Positions 21,784 to 30,293 of a stretch of 64,000 bases of DNA are shown here, piece after piece (within the stretch, counting starts at the first letter, position 1; every line of letters starts with the position of its first letter). The DNA lies in the NCBI RefSeq assembly GCF_000426685.1, contig NZ_AUFV01000002.1, forward strand, positions 124,001 through 188,000, in the 5' to 3' direction. Source of the DNA: Solimonas flava DSM 18980. GTDB taxonomy: Bacteria > Pseudomonadota > Gammaproteobacteria > Nevskiales > Nevskiaceae. The notes under the pieces were generated by a model. It was not told the DNA's origin and did no database searches. It saw nothing but the letters and a program-made list of their open reading frames with translations. The translations under genes were made by a program, and so were the position numbers.

Positions 21784-22335
21784 ATGACCCTGCTGAGTAC
21801 GCGCCTTACCACGCTAGACGGCCTGGGCGATCAGATTCTGGACTTCCGCGAGCTGCCGCGCCCTCATGTCGCGCTGCAGATTGGACTACATCCTGTAGCG
21901 CCGATCATTGATCGCATCCGGACCACAGCCGAGCCCGCGGGCATGACAGTGGTAGCCGCCGATCTCAGTGGCGTGGATGCTGAAGATGTACTGTGGAAAA
22001 TCGGAACTGCATTGTTCGCGGTGGTCGATGGTGAGCCACCTGTCCGGCCAACGACCGATCATCCGGCACTTGCCTTCAAGCGCCTATTCAATGCCGTCGT
22101 CGGGTACTCGGACGACGACTTCGTCCTGATCGTCGGCCCGATCGACCACCTCGAAGCGGTGCCCGACAAGGCCGACAACATCTACGGCGCGCTGCGCGCC
22201 GCCGTTGTCGAATTCGAACGCCGCGTTCAGCTCATTGTTCTGGTCCGCGCCGACATCATCCGCAAGCAGGTTTTCTGGCTGGATCGCCCAATGATGGAGT
22301 TCGCGAGCTTCCTCGATCTTCGTGTGACCGGTTGA
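21784..22335 (+). CDS. Hypothetical protein, ATPase-like fragment
   Basis: 183 residues with GGAGG before the ATG, 14 bp after the TM2 gene. The segment DDFVLIVGPIDHLEAVPDKADNIYGAL resembles a Walker B strand followed by a helix, and VQLIVLVRADIIRKQVFWL resembles a sensor strand of KAP/AAA-type NTPases. There is no P-loop, so nucleotide binding is doubtful. Probably made with the TM2 protein. Confidence 0.55.
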   Translation: MTLLSTRLTTLDGLGDQILDFRELPRPHVALQIGLHPVAPIIDRIRTTAEPAGMTVVAADLSGVDAEDVLWKIGTALFAVVDGEPPVRPTTDHPALAFKRLFNAVVGYSDDDFVLIVGPIDHLEAVPDKADNIYGALRAAVVEFERRVQLIVLVRADIIRKQVFWLDRPMMEFASFLDLRVTG

Positions 22336-22343
22336 TTTAACGC

Positions 22344-23309
22344 TCAGCCGCCGCACATCGGACGGGCCATCGATTTGAACGTTCTTGGCGTCAGGATGGG
22401 CGTGATCATGCTGCCGGTCCAGAGCTTCTGAAGCTCTGCGCTTCTGGATAGGTTATCTGCCACATCTTCTGAAAATTGGATTGGATTCGTTCTGAGCAGA
22501 TTACGATCCGGCAACTGATCGGCCGTGAGTGCGCGCTCCTGAGAGCGCCCGCGATCGATATTGTTGAATGAAGTGACGGGAACGCCGACAGACGCGCAGT
22601 ACTGCGCCAGCTTGAGTGCATCGGCCCGTTCCGCCTGATCGATCTGGGCCGTCCTTTGCCGCGCTTGAGCCCATGCTTGGGCTTCGACGCGATATATCGG
22701 CGGAGCGCCGGGCACACCAGCGCATGTCTCACGCTTGAACGCTTGGTCTGAAAGTGTTTTGTAATCGAGATTGGCCAAAGCCGAGCAGGCTTGGGCATTG
22801 CCATGCGTGGCATCGAAGATCAGAGATTGCTTCAGGCTGTCCTGGAATGAATTGATGCTGTCGGTGTTCCACTGGAACAAGGGGAACGGCACGAAGTTCC
22901 GCCGCGCGATGGCACCTGTCAGCACCGGGTCATTCTGTGCCACTGCCAGCAGGTCCTTTTCCCACGGCGTGCGCTCGACGTTCGACGGCGGCCGTCCCGG
23001 ACCGCGTAGCAACAGCAAGTAGACGCCCGCGGCCGTGTACCCCCGCTCATCGAGGGACATCGCGCTCAATACGCGTCTCATCTCCTGATCCGCCGATGCC
23101 TGATCCGCGCGCAAGCTCGCGCCCGCGCGAAACTGCAGCAGCGCCGCGAGGTAGTCGAGTTTCTGGTCAAAGTTCAGATGGTGATAGTTCTCGTCTGGTG
23201 GCGTCGGCAGCGCAGCCTGAACCGGGACCGGCGCTTTGACCGGGGCACCTGCACCGCATGCAGCAAGCAAGATCGAGAGAAGAAGAGAAGCGGCGCAGTA
23301 CAGACGCAA
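22344..23309 (-). CDS. Predicted lipoprotein of unknown function
   Basis: 321 residues from the TTG at 23309, which has GGGGG 5-6 bp upstream; the open frame continues to 23489 but that would bury the signal peptide. The N-terminus MRLYCAASLLLSILLAAC is a clear lipoprotein signal with lipobox LAAC. The rest is soluble and helical with no domain recognised. It is convergent with the preceding gene and divergent from an XRE regulator; a shared operator lies between them. Confidence 0.6.
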   Translation of the reverse strand: MRLYCAASLLLSILLAACGAGAPVKAPVPVQAALPTPPDENYHHLNFDQKLDYLAALLQFRAGASLRADQASADQEMRRVLSAMSLDERGYTAAGVYLLLLRGPGRPPSNVERTPWEKDLLAVAQNDPVLTGAIARRNFVPFPLFQWNTDSINSFQDSLKQSLIFDATHGNAQACSALANLDYKTLSDQAFKRETCAGVPGAPPIYRVEAQAWAQARQRTAQIDQAERADALKLAQYCASVGVPVTSFNNIDRGRSQERALTADQLPDRNLLRTNPIQFSEDVADNLSRSAELQKLWTGSMITPILTPRTFKSMARPMCGG

Positions 23310-23391
23310 TGGGCACCCCCAATCGAGACGAGACAAAGCCGGTTCACACGAGTGCGAAAGAGGGGTCGGAAATGACGCCAATCCGCATAAT

Positions 23392-23407
23392 GAATAGTAA
23401 ACTATTC
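23392..23407. promoter_or_regulatory. Palindromic operator between divergent genes
   Basis: GAATAGT-AA-ACTATTC is a perfect 7-2-7 palindrome in an AT-rich stretch between the lipoprotein and XRE genes. It is a probable binding site for the adjacent HTH protein. Confidence 0.55.
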
Positions 23408-23445
23408 TAAATGAACTGTTATATATGTGGATAGGATGGTTTTGC

Positions 23446-23751
23446 ATGCGGGACGCTTCCCGCATGCCAAAAAAGAGCAGCGACTCCAAAATTCGTGAGG
23501 TTGTGGCTGAGAACGTCCGCTATGCCCGGGCTATGCGCCGCTGGAGCCAAGAACAGTTGGCGGAGCTGGCTGGGCTGCATCGGACCGGGATTGGCGCACT
23601 CGAACGAGCGGAGGCCGCCGCGACTGTCGATTCGGTGGCAGCGCTCGCAAAAGCCATAGGGGTACCCGCCCACGTATTGCTGATGCCGCTGCGCGACGCT
23701 CAGCCTCTCATCCTGCAGACACTGGAAAGTGGGCCGAAGCGGTCGCGTTAG
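23446..23751 (+). CDS. XRE-family helix-turn-helix regulator
   Basis: About 101 residues from the ATG at 23446 (alternatives at 23425 and 23464). A Cro/C1-type HTH spans the middle: VAENVRYARAMRRWSQEQLAELAGLHRTGIGALERAEAAATVDSVAALAKAIGV. It probably represses itself and the divergent lipoprotein gene through the palindrome at 23392-23407. Such regulators are common on mobile elements. Confidence 0.8.
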   Translation: MRDASRMPKKSSDSKIREVVAENVRYARAMRRWSQEQLAELAGLHRTGIGALERAEAAATVDSVAALAKAIGVPAHVLLMPLRDAQPLILQTLESGPKRSR

Positions 23752-23811
23752 GTGCGGCTGTCGGCGGTAAGCGGCGCCTCGACAAATATTTGACGAAGTA
23801 CGACCTGACCG

Positions 23812-24081
23812 ATGCAGAGATTTGGCTCTTCCATTACACCGGCAATTGCGCAAAACAATTTTCGGGGTACTGCTGACCGCAAACCGTTGGGTCGCATTGT
23901 GGGCGGCGTGCAGCTCGCCTTTTTCGGTCTTCTGTTCGTCACGCTGTTGCTCTCGCTGTGGCCGAGCTTCTGGACCGAACCCTTACAGACGGTCAAGCCG
24001 TTCATAGCGTTGATCGTGCTGCTCTTATCATGCGTTGTAATTTACTGGCTCTATGTCAAGCCATGGCTTGTGCAGCGGTAG
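23812..24081 (+). CDS. Small two-helix membrane protein
   Basis: 89 residues with two strongly hydrophobic segments (about 33-54 and 63-82) separated by a short loop containing Trp and Pro. No good ribosome site was found, so the start is uncertain. No family recognised. Confidence 0.4.
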   Translation: MQRFGSSITPAIAQNNFRGTADRKPLGRIVGGVQLAFFGLLFVTLLLSLWPSFWTEPLQTVKPFIALIVLLLSCVVIYWLYVKPWLVQR

Positions 24082-24117
24082 TTGTTCAAGAAAACGAAGT
24101 TTGGTCCTGCCTGATAA

Positions 24118-24341
24118 GCCTGTTGCTATCCGTTCCGCTCAATTAATGCGGAACAGTCTATTACGCTCGACGAGCAGCAGACCGTGCTTGTCGGAATGAA
24201 CGAGGCAGGAAAGACGGTCTTCTTAAAGGCTTTGGAAAAGTCTGCGGATGCGCCGGGGCAACAAAGTTTGATCCCGTTGAGGATTACCCGCGCAAAGAAT
24301 TGCCCGCATACGCTCGCTCCAATGGCGCTTTGCCGTCATGA
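24118..24341 (+). pseudogene. Remnant of an AAA/OLD-like ATPase
   Basis: One frame reads INAEQSITLDEQQTVLVGMNEAGKTVFLKALEK, an N-terminal strand and P-loop (GMNEAGKT) of an AAA-type ATPase. The next frame continues KFDPVEDYPRKELPAYAR, typical sequence following that P-loop. A frameshift near 24260 and a stop at 24341 leave only a stub. It marks debris at the join between the unknown block and the copper block. Confidence 0.6.
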
Positions 24342-24446
24342 GCGCGACGTTCGCGAAGGACCCTCTGCAGCGCTTGGATGAAGCGCTGCCGGCGCAAATC
24401 GCGATTCCCTATGGGGAAGTTCACTGAACCTTTTTCGTGGCCCAGT

Positions 24447-24638
24447 TCACGTTGCGGGATAGTCAGCGTCCGCCAGCGCCCGTCTGATCGCAGTTTCGTC
24501 AGCCTGCGATTCAACTTTGACCCGCTTGGTCGCCAAATCGATCGACACCTTTGCGCCCGGGTCCTGACTTTGGATGGCGCGCGTGACGGACTGCACGCAA
24601 TGATTGCAGTTCATGTCCTTCACTTCGAACTCATACAT
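24447..24638 (-). CDS. copZ: CopZ-like copper chaperone
   Basis: 63 residues, a single heavy-metal-associated domain with the copper-binding MNCNHC motif. It is a cytoplasmic carrier that hands Cu(I) to the CopA ATPase. It is transcribed divergently from copA, and both have a matching CueR-type promoter in the gap. Confidence 0.9.
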   Translation of the reverse strand: MYEFEVKDMNCNHCVQSVTRAIQSQDPGAKVSIDLATKRVKVESQADETAIRRALADADYPAT

Positions 24639-24673
24639 CGTGATGCTCCTGTGGTCAGCTGGATCGTGAAATA

Positions 24674-24704
24674 AGCTTGGGCCCTACCATCGTGGAAAGG
24701 TCAA
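24674..24704 (-). promoter_or_regulatory. CueR-type promoter of copZ
   Basis: Leftward: -35 TTGACC (24699-24704), a 19-bp spacer, -10 CAAGCT (24674-24679). The over-long spacer holding a dyad (CCTTTCC...GGTAGGG) is the hallmark of MerR-family activation. Confidence 0.7.
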
Positions 24705-24730
24705 GCTGCCAAGGCAATGAGCGTCGATTC

Positions 24731-24761
24731 TTGACCTTCCCATGGGGGGAACCATCAGGCT
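24731..24761 (+). promoter_or_regulatory. CueR-type promoter of copA
   Basis: TTGACC (24731-24736), a 19-bp spacer with the dyad CCTTCCCATGGGGGGAA, then CAGGCT (24756-24761). It has the same layout as the copZ promoter and the one at 34174. It predicts copper induction by the CueR-like protein encoded two genes downstream. Confidence 0.75.
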
Positions 24762-24788
24762 GCAACCTCTGCAACACCGAGAGCCGTC

Positions 24789-26978
24789 ATGGACAGCCCT
24801 TCGCCGCTAACGACCACTGATCTTCTGATCGAAGGCATGACCTGCGCATCCTGCGTCCGTCGGGTCGAAAAGGCGTTGAATGCCGTGCCCGGCGTCATCG
24901 AAGCGCAGGTCAATTTGGCGACCGAGCGTGCCACGATCCTGCACCAAGAGGGCGTCAGCGACGCACCGCTGGCCGCCGCCATCGAAAAGGCCGGCTACAA
25001 GCGTGGTGCCCCGATGCCTGCAACAACGGCATCAAGAAGCCTGCCCGAGTGGTGGCCGGTCGCGCTGGCTGCGCTGCTGTCGGCACCGCTGGCGCTGCCG
25101 ATGCTCGGCAGTCTGATCAACGAACACCTCATGCTGCCCGGATGGCCGCAATGGGTTCTGGCCACGCCGGTTCAGTTCTGGCTCGGCGCGCGATTCTATC
25201 GCGCCGGCTGGAAGTCCCTGCTCGCCAAGACGGGCAGCATGGATCTGCTAGTGGCCATCGGTACTTCGGCCGCATACGGCTTGTCTGTCGTCACGCTTCT
25301 GCGCGATAGCAGTGGCATGCCGCATCTGTACTTTGAGGCCTCGGCCGTCGTCATCACGCTGGTGCTCCTCGGTAAATGGCTAGAGAACCGCGCCAAACGC
25401 CAAACCACGGCTGCGATTCGCGCGCTTCAGTCCTTACGCCCCGAAGTCGCGCGTGTCCGTCGTGATGGCATCGAATGCGATGTGCCGGCAGCAATGGTCC
25501 GGGTTGGTGACTTTGTGGTCGTACGCCCCGGCGAGCGGATTGCGGTCGATGGTGAGGTCGTCGAAGGAGTCAGCCATGTCGACGAATCGCTGATTACTGG
25601 CGAGAGCCTTCCCGTCACCAAGGAAGTCGGCGCACAGGTCACCGGCGGCGCGGTCAACGGCGAAGGGGTGCTGCTACTGCGTACGCTTGCCGTTGGCGCC
25701 GAAAGCACGCTGGCCCGGATCATCCGCCTGGTCGAAACCGCGCAGGGAAAGAAGGCGCCGATCCAGCGCCTTGTCGACCGCGTCACTGCGGTGTTCATTC
25801 CGGTCGTCTTGGGCATTGCAGTGCTGACGCTGCTCGGCTGGGGATTCTTCACTGGTGACTGGAGCACCGCGGTGCTCAATGCCGTCGCCGTACTCGTGAT
25901 TGCTTGCCCATGTGCCTTGGGCTTGGCCACACCAGCAGCGATCATGGCGGGTACCGGTATCGCCGCCAAGCACGGCATCCTGATCAAAGATGCCGAAGCG
26001 CTGGAAATCGCACACCGCGTCGATACGGTTGCGTTCGACAAGACGGGCACGCTGACTGCGGGACATCCGCAACTGGTGTCGATCCACCCGCTGGCGGGTG
26101 CGGAGTCGGATGTCCTGAAACTGGTCGCAGCGATTCAGTCGAACAGCGAGCATCCACTTGCGCGTGCGGCGCTGTCTTCCGCGCAGCAAGCCTCGATCAC
26201 CTCCGTGGTGGCGACTGATGTTCGGGTACTGCCGGGACGCGGTATTGCGGCAGCCGTCGATGGTCGGTTGTACGAACTCGGCAGCACGCGCCTCATGCAG
26301 GAGCATGGTGTGGATATGCAGAGGCTCGACGGTCCACGCGCTGAGCTTGAGAGAGAAGGACGCACGCTATCGTGGTTGGCGGAAGCAGGATCATCGCCTC
26401 ACCTGATCGGCCTGCTCGCGTTCAGTGATGCACCGAAACCCAGTGCAAGTACCGCAATCGCGCGACTTCGTGATCAGCACATCACGACGGTGATGATCAC
26501 CGGCGACCTCGAAGCCGCGGCCCGTACCGTGGCGCAGGAACTCGGCATCGAGCAGGTTCGCGCCGAAGTGTTGCCTGCCGACAAGGTGGACGTCGTATCG
26601 ACTCTGCGCAGCGAAGGCAGAGTCGTGGCAATGGTTGGCGATGGCATCAACGATGCACCGGCACTGGCCGCGGCCGACGTGGGCATTGCGATGTCGACCG
26701 GCACCGATGTTGCGATGCAGGCTGCTGGCATCACCCTGATGCGGGGTGATCCGGCACTGGTTGCCGACGCCCTCGACATCTCTCGGAGGACGTATCACAA
26801 AATTCGCCAGAATCTGTTCTGGGCTTTCGTATACAACGCGGCAGGCATTCCGCTCGCCGCCTTCGGGCTGCTGTCGCCGGTTGTTGCCGGCGCGGCTATG
26901 GCACTGAGTAGCGTCAGCGTGCTTGCCAATGCCTTGTTGCTGATGCGCTGGACGCCGCGCCGCGTCAGCAATTCTTGA
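24789..26978 (+). CDS. copA: Copper-exporting P1B-type ATPase CopA
   Basis: 729 residues. One N-terminal HMA domain (GMTCASC) is followed by eight membrane helices with the Cu(I) motif CPC at 373-375 (in [13 protein letters not shown]), the phosphorylation site DKTGT (Asp 417), and [12 protein letters not shown] near the hinge. [10 protein letters not shown] points to Cu(I)/Ag(I) rather than Zn. It pumps cytoplasmic copper to the periplasm. It is the first gene of a copper-induced unit followed at once by cueR. Confidence 0.95.
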   Translation: MDSPSPLTTTDLLIEGMTCASCVRRVEKALNAVPGVIEAQVNLATERATILHQEGVSDAPLAAAIEKAGYKRGAPMPATTASRSLPEWWPVALAALLSAPLALPMLGSLINEHLMLPGWPQWVLATPVQFWLGARFYRAGWKSLLAKTGSMDLLVAIGTSAAYGLSVVTLLRDSSGMPHLYFEASAVVITLVLLGKWLENRAKRQTTAAIRALQSLRPEVARVRRDGIECDVPAAMVRVGDFVVVRPGERIAVDGEVVEGVSHVDESLITGESLPVTKEVGAQVTGGAVNGEGVLLLRTLAVGAESTLARIIRLVETAQGKKAPIQRLVDRVTAVFIPVVLGIAVLTLLGWGFFTGDWSTAVLNAVAVLVIACPCALGLATPAAIMAGTGIAAKHGILIKDAEALEIAHRVDTVAFDKTGTLTAGHPQLVSIHPLAGAESDVLKLVAAIQSNSEHPLARAALSSAQQASITSVVATDVRVLPGRGIAAAVDGRLYELGSTRLMQEHGVDMQRLDGPRAELEREGRTLSWLAEAGSSPHLIGLLAFSDAPKPSASTAIARLRDQHITTVMITGDLEAAARTVAQELGIEQVRAEVLPADKVDVVSTLRSEGRVVAMVGDGINDAPALAAADVGIAMSTGTDVAMQAAGITLMRGDPALVADALDISRRTYHKIRQNLFWAFVYNAAGIPLAAFGLLSPVVAGAAMALSSVSVLANALLLMRWTPRRVSNS

Positions 26979-26994
26979 TCAAACGGAGTTCACA

Positions 26995-27480
26995 ATGGCA
27001 TCGACAACGAAGCGACGCTCGCGCCCGACGCTGGAACTGGCTGATGCGCGCCATGCGGGTTACTTCAACATCGGGCAGGCCGCCGAAGCGACCGGTGTAT
27101 CCGCAAAGATGATCCGACACTATGAGTCGATCGGACTGATGCCGGTGGCAGACCGCACGTTCTCGAACTATCGCATCTATAGCGACAACGACATCCACAC
27201 GCTGCGCTTCATCAAGCGGGCACGGACGCTCGGGTTCTCGATGAAGCAGATCGAGGCCCTGCTTGGGCTATGGCAGGAGCGTCGTCGCAGCAGCGCACAG
27301 GTCAAGAAGCTTGCACTGCAGCATGTCGCCGAACTGGAACAGCGGATTGCCGAAATGCAGGCCATGCGCGACACATTGCAGGGACTGGCGACACGTTGCC
27401 ACGGCGATGATCGACCGGACTGCCCGATTCTCGAAGACCTTTCAGGCGCTGGCGGTAGCTGCTGCGCGAAAGGTCATTGA
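26995..27480 (+). CDS. cueR: CueR-like MerR-family copper regulator
   Basis: 161 residues. A MerR winged helix (FNIGQAAEATGVSAKMIRHYESIGLMP) is followed by a dimerisation helix and a metal loop with CHGDDRPDC, the two cysteines that bind Cu(I) in CueR. The tail adds GGSCCAKGH. About 20 extra residues precede the HTH. It likely activates copA, copZ and the operon at 34290, all of which have 19-bp-spacer promoters. Confidence 0.9.
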   Translation: MASTTKRRSRPTLELADARHAGYFNIGQAAEATGVSAKMIRHYESIGLMPVADRTFSNYRIYSDNDIHTLRFIKRARTLGFSMKQIEALLGLWQERRRSSAQVKKLALQHVAELEQRIAEMQAMRDTLQGLATRCHGDDRPDCPILEDLSGAGGSCCAKGH

Positions 27481-27503
27481 ACTTCCGCCATCTCCAGAGT
27501 CTA

Positions 27504-27932
27504 ATGCTCGTCATGCGTCGTTTTTCCGCCCATATCGCGTTGCTGCTGATCTGGTGCATCGGGTTCCAGCCCGTTGCGCAGGCTATGGGCATGCACGGTG
27601 TGCTCTCTGGCAAGGCGAAGACGGCAGCGCAGGTGATGGCACTCAGTGACGTAGGCCCGCATGAGATGCACGCGATGCACGGCATGCACGGGCAGAAATG
27701 CCATATGGAGAAGTCGGCCGCCACGAAGGCTCAGGCGCCAACCGCGTCGAGCTGTCAGTGCGGCGGCCACTGCGTGATGCCGGGCTGTGTGGGTACGGTT
27801 GCCGCTATCGCACCGATGACGTTCACCCGTGCCTTCGATCGCTTCACCGATTCTTATGCTGTTGCCGAGGTTCCAGTGCGCCCGCTCGCGGCGCATGGCC
27901 TCGATCTGATTCGTCCCCCCAGTAAGTCCTGA
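27504..27932 (+). CDS. Periplasmic Met/His/Cys-rich copper-binding protein
   Basis: 142 residues from 27504 (a TTG at 27477 overlapping the cueR stop is another possibility). A hydrophobic signal-like N-terminus is followed by MHAMHGMHGQKCHM and SCQCGGHCVMPGC. The composition and place resemble CopL/DUF2946-like copper-tolerance proteins. A role in periplasmic copper binding is inferred. Confidence 0.7.
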   Translation: MLVMRRFSAHIALLLIWCIGFQPVAQAMGMHGVLSGKAKTAAQVMALSDVGPHEMHAMHGMHGQKCHMEKSAATKAQAPTASSCQCGGHCVMPGCVGTVAAIAPMTFTRAFDRFTDSYAVAEVPVRPLAAHGLDLIRPPSKS

Positions 27933-28039
27933 AATAAAGCCGCGGTCGCGGCGCAGGTTCTGCCTGCGCGCGACTGTCCGCTGTCGCCGGCGCGATCTGC
28001 GTTGCGCGGCATTTTTCAGGGCTTTCTGGGAGATTCCTC

Positions 28040-29947
28040 GTGGTTCCCCGACATTTTCTGTTTCCTGTATCCCTGATTTTTCTGGGGATAGCAGGCTGTG
28101 CGAGCGTACCTGCTGATGGTGGACGTGGCGATGTTCTTCGCCTCACCGCGGAGCACGGCCGTGCCCCCCCTCACATCGCCGACGCCAACAGCTTCACTTC
28201 ACAGGCACTGAGCGCTCCGCTGACGGCGGACACAGCAGTGCAATTGGCACTGATCAACAACCCTAACCTGCGCAAACAGACCGCGGCTCTCGGATTCGCA
28301 GCCGCTGATCTGTATGACGCCGGGCGGTTGGCCAATCCGACGTTCTCGCTGACGCGACTGGCCGGCGATTCGAGCGCGGGCGCGAACGTGCCGCAGCTGA
28401 CGCTCGGTATCGCCTTCAACTTCGTCAATCTGCTGTTCCTTCCTGCGAACAGCCGCTTCGCCCGCGACCAGTTCGAGGCGACGAAGCTCGATGTTAGCGC
28501 CGCTACGCTCGATCTCGCGGCCGAGGTCGAGACGGCGTGGTACGAAGCAGTGGGCGCCGAACAGCTCGCGCAAATGCGCGAGGCCGCGGCCAAAGCCCAG
28601 CGGGCCTCGGCCGATCTCGCAAAACGTTACTTCGACGCCGGCAACATCAACGCGCGCGAACTGGCGATGGAGCGCGCATCGGCCAGCCAAGCGGTATTGG
28701 CTTCACTATCTGCGCGGGCCGCCGCTGTCGAGGCGCACAGCACGCTGAATCGCCTGATGGGTCTGCCGGCAGCGCAATCGAGCTGGACGCTCGATGCCCG
28801 TCTCGCCGAGCCATTGCCCCAAGAGGACGACGTGCAAGCCCTGCAGCGTCTGGCGCTCGACAGCCGCCTCGATGTCGCGGCGCTACGGCGTCGGTCGCAG
28901 GCGATTGCGTCGCGCTTCGGACTGACGCGCCACACGCGCTTCATCAACAGCGTCGAAATCGGTGTCGAACGCGAGCGTGACTTCGACGGCGCCCTCGATG
29001 TCGGTCCGACCCTCTCGCTGGAACTGCCGCTGTTCAACTGGGGCGGCGGCCGCGTGGCCGCTGCGCAGGCCGCACTCGACCAAGCCGAGGCGGAACTTGA
29101 CGGTCGCGTGCTCGACGTGTCGAACGACGTGGCACGCGAGGCAGCCAAGGTGCAGGCGCTGCGGCAGCTCGCGCAGGAGTATCGCGATGTGCTGGTTCCG
29201 CAGCGTGAAGCTGTCGCCGCCCGCATGCAGGAAGAGCAGAACTACATGCTGATCGGCGTCTTCGAAGTGCTCGCGGCCAAGCAGCAGGAGTATGAGGCTT
29301 ACGCCGGCTACATCGATGCGGTCCGCAGCTACTGGGCCAGCCGCAGCGCACTGGCGCGCGCGGTCGGTCGACGCCTGCCGAGCAGCGAGCAGGCGGCGGA
29401 AGCGACGATCGATGCGAGCCAGATTGTGGCGCCGAAGCGCAGTGGCATGGATCACAGCATGCACTCAATGAGCGGCATGGATCACGCGCAACACGGAGGC
29501 AGTCCGAAGCCATCCAGCGATCCGCATGCAGGACATGCGATGCCAAACATGACGCCACCCTCGTCCGGCATGGAAGGCATGGAAGGCATGGAAGGCATGG
29601 AAGGCATGGAAGGCATGGAAGGCATGGAAGGCATGGATCACGGTGCGATGCCGATGGAGGGCATGGATCACTCGCAGCACAAGATGCCTTCATCAGCGCC
29701 CGCGGCCGATCCACACGCAGGGCATTCGATGCCCGGCATGCACCACGCGATGCCCGATGTCGCCCCGGGCGGTGAGCCACCCGAAGCTTGCAAGCAAGCC
29801 ACCGTACACCCGGACGACACTGTTAATCGGGCCTTGACGCAGAAGTGTGGTGAAACGCCCTCTGCCGATCCGCATGCGGGTCACGCAGCGATGCCCCTGG
29901 CCCCTGACACATCGCCCCCTGCAAAGGAGCCCTCCCATGAGCACTGA
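28040..29947 (+). CDS. TolC-family outer-membrane factor with Met/His-rich tail
   Basis: 635 residues from a GTG after GGGAG. A lipoprotein-like start (LIFLGIAGC) leads into two OEP repeats (about 60-460) typical of RND outer-membrane channels (CusC/CzcC type). The last ~170 residues are an extension unlike usual TolC proteins: repeated MDH, DPHAGH, SMPGMHH and a run of seven Gly-Met-Glu units. This tail should bind copper on the cell surface or in the periplasm. No RND pump gene is adjacent; the next CusBA genes lie 6 kb away with their own CusC. Confidence 0.85.
   Translation: MVPRHFLFPVSLIFLGIAGCASVPADGGRGDVLRLTAEHGRAPPHIADANSFTSQALSAPLTADTAVQLALINNPNLRKQTAALGFAAADLYDAGRLANPTFSLTRLAGDSSAGANVPQLTLGIAFNFVNLLFLPANSRFARDQFEATKLDVSAATLDLAAEVETAWYEAVGAEQLAQMREAAAKAQRASADLAKRYFDAGNINARELAMERASASQAVLASLSARAAAVEAHSTLNRLMGLPAAQSSWTLDARLAEPLPQEDDVQALQRLALDSRLDVAALRRRSQAIASRFGLTRHTRFINSVEIGVERERDFDGALDVGPTLSLELPLFNWGGGRVAAAQAALDQAEAELDGRVLDVSNDVAREAAKVQALRQLAQEYRDVLVPQREAVAARMQEEQNYMLIGVFEVLAAKQQEYEAYAGYIDAVRSYWASRSALARAVGRRLPSSEQAAEATIDASQIVAPKRSGMDHSMHSMSGMDHAQHGGSPKPSSDPHAGHAMPNMTPPSSGMEGMEGMEGMEGMEGMEGMEGMDHGAMPMEGMDHSQHKMPSSAPAADPHAGHSMPGMHHAMPDVAPGGEPPEACKQATVHPDDTVNRALTQKCGETPSADPHAGHAAMPLAPDTSPPAKEPSHEH
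29567..29638 (+). repeat. 9-bp tandem repeat coding Gly-Met-Glu
   Basis: Seven perfect copies of GGCATGGAA (from 29567) followed by one GGCATGGAT. Because the unit is 9 bp, slippage would change the number of methionines without breaking the frame. Confidence 0.97.
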
Positions 29948-29993
29948 ATTTCACAACCGCGGCGACCGTTGCCGCATCAACCGGAGTACCCCG

Positions 29994-30293
29994 ATGAACA
30001 AGACCCTTCGCCTCGTTTCGATCGTTGCCCTCGGCGCGTTTGCGCAACTCGCCAGCGCACACGATCCGGCCGAACACGCCAAGGAAGCTGCCGCCAAGAA
30101 CGCTGCGCCGGACTGCGCCGCTATGAACAATATGGATAGCTCGAAGATGGACATGAACGATCCGGTCATGAAGGCGATGATGGCGAAGTGCGGCGGTATG
30201 AACCATGACGACATGCAGGGCATGGACCATTCGAAGATGGACATGAAGTCCATGAAGATGCCGGCCAAGCCGGATGCACACGGGGACCACTGA
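29994..30293 (+). CDS. Small periplasmic Met-rich copper-binding protein
   Basis: 99 residues with a classic signal peptide (MNKTLRLVSIVALGAFAQLASA). The mature part is full of Met, Asp and His (MNNMDSSKMDMNDPVMKAMMAKCGGMNHDDM). GGAG sits 8 bp before the ATG. Its last base overlaps the first base of the oxidase gene. A copper buffer or carrier for the oxidase is likely. Confidence 0.8.
   Translation: MNKTLRLVSIVALGAFAQLASAHDPAEHAKEAAAKNAAPDCAAMNNMDSSKMDMNDPVMKAMMAKCGGMNHDDMQGMDHSKMDMKSMKMPAKPDAHGDH

Noticed and set aside
29465-29680. Minus-strand frame with repeated FHAFHAF
   Set aside because: Reverse reading of the Gly-Met-Glu repeat of the outer-membrane protein gene.
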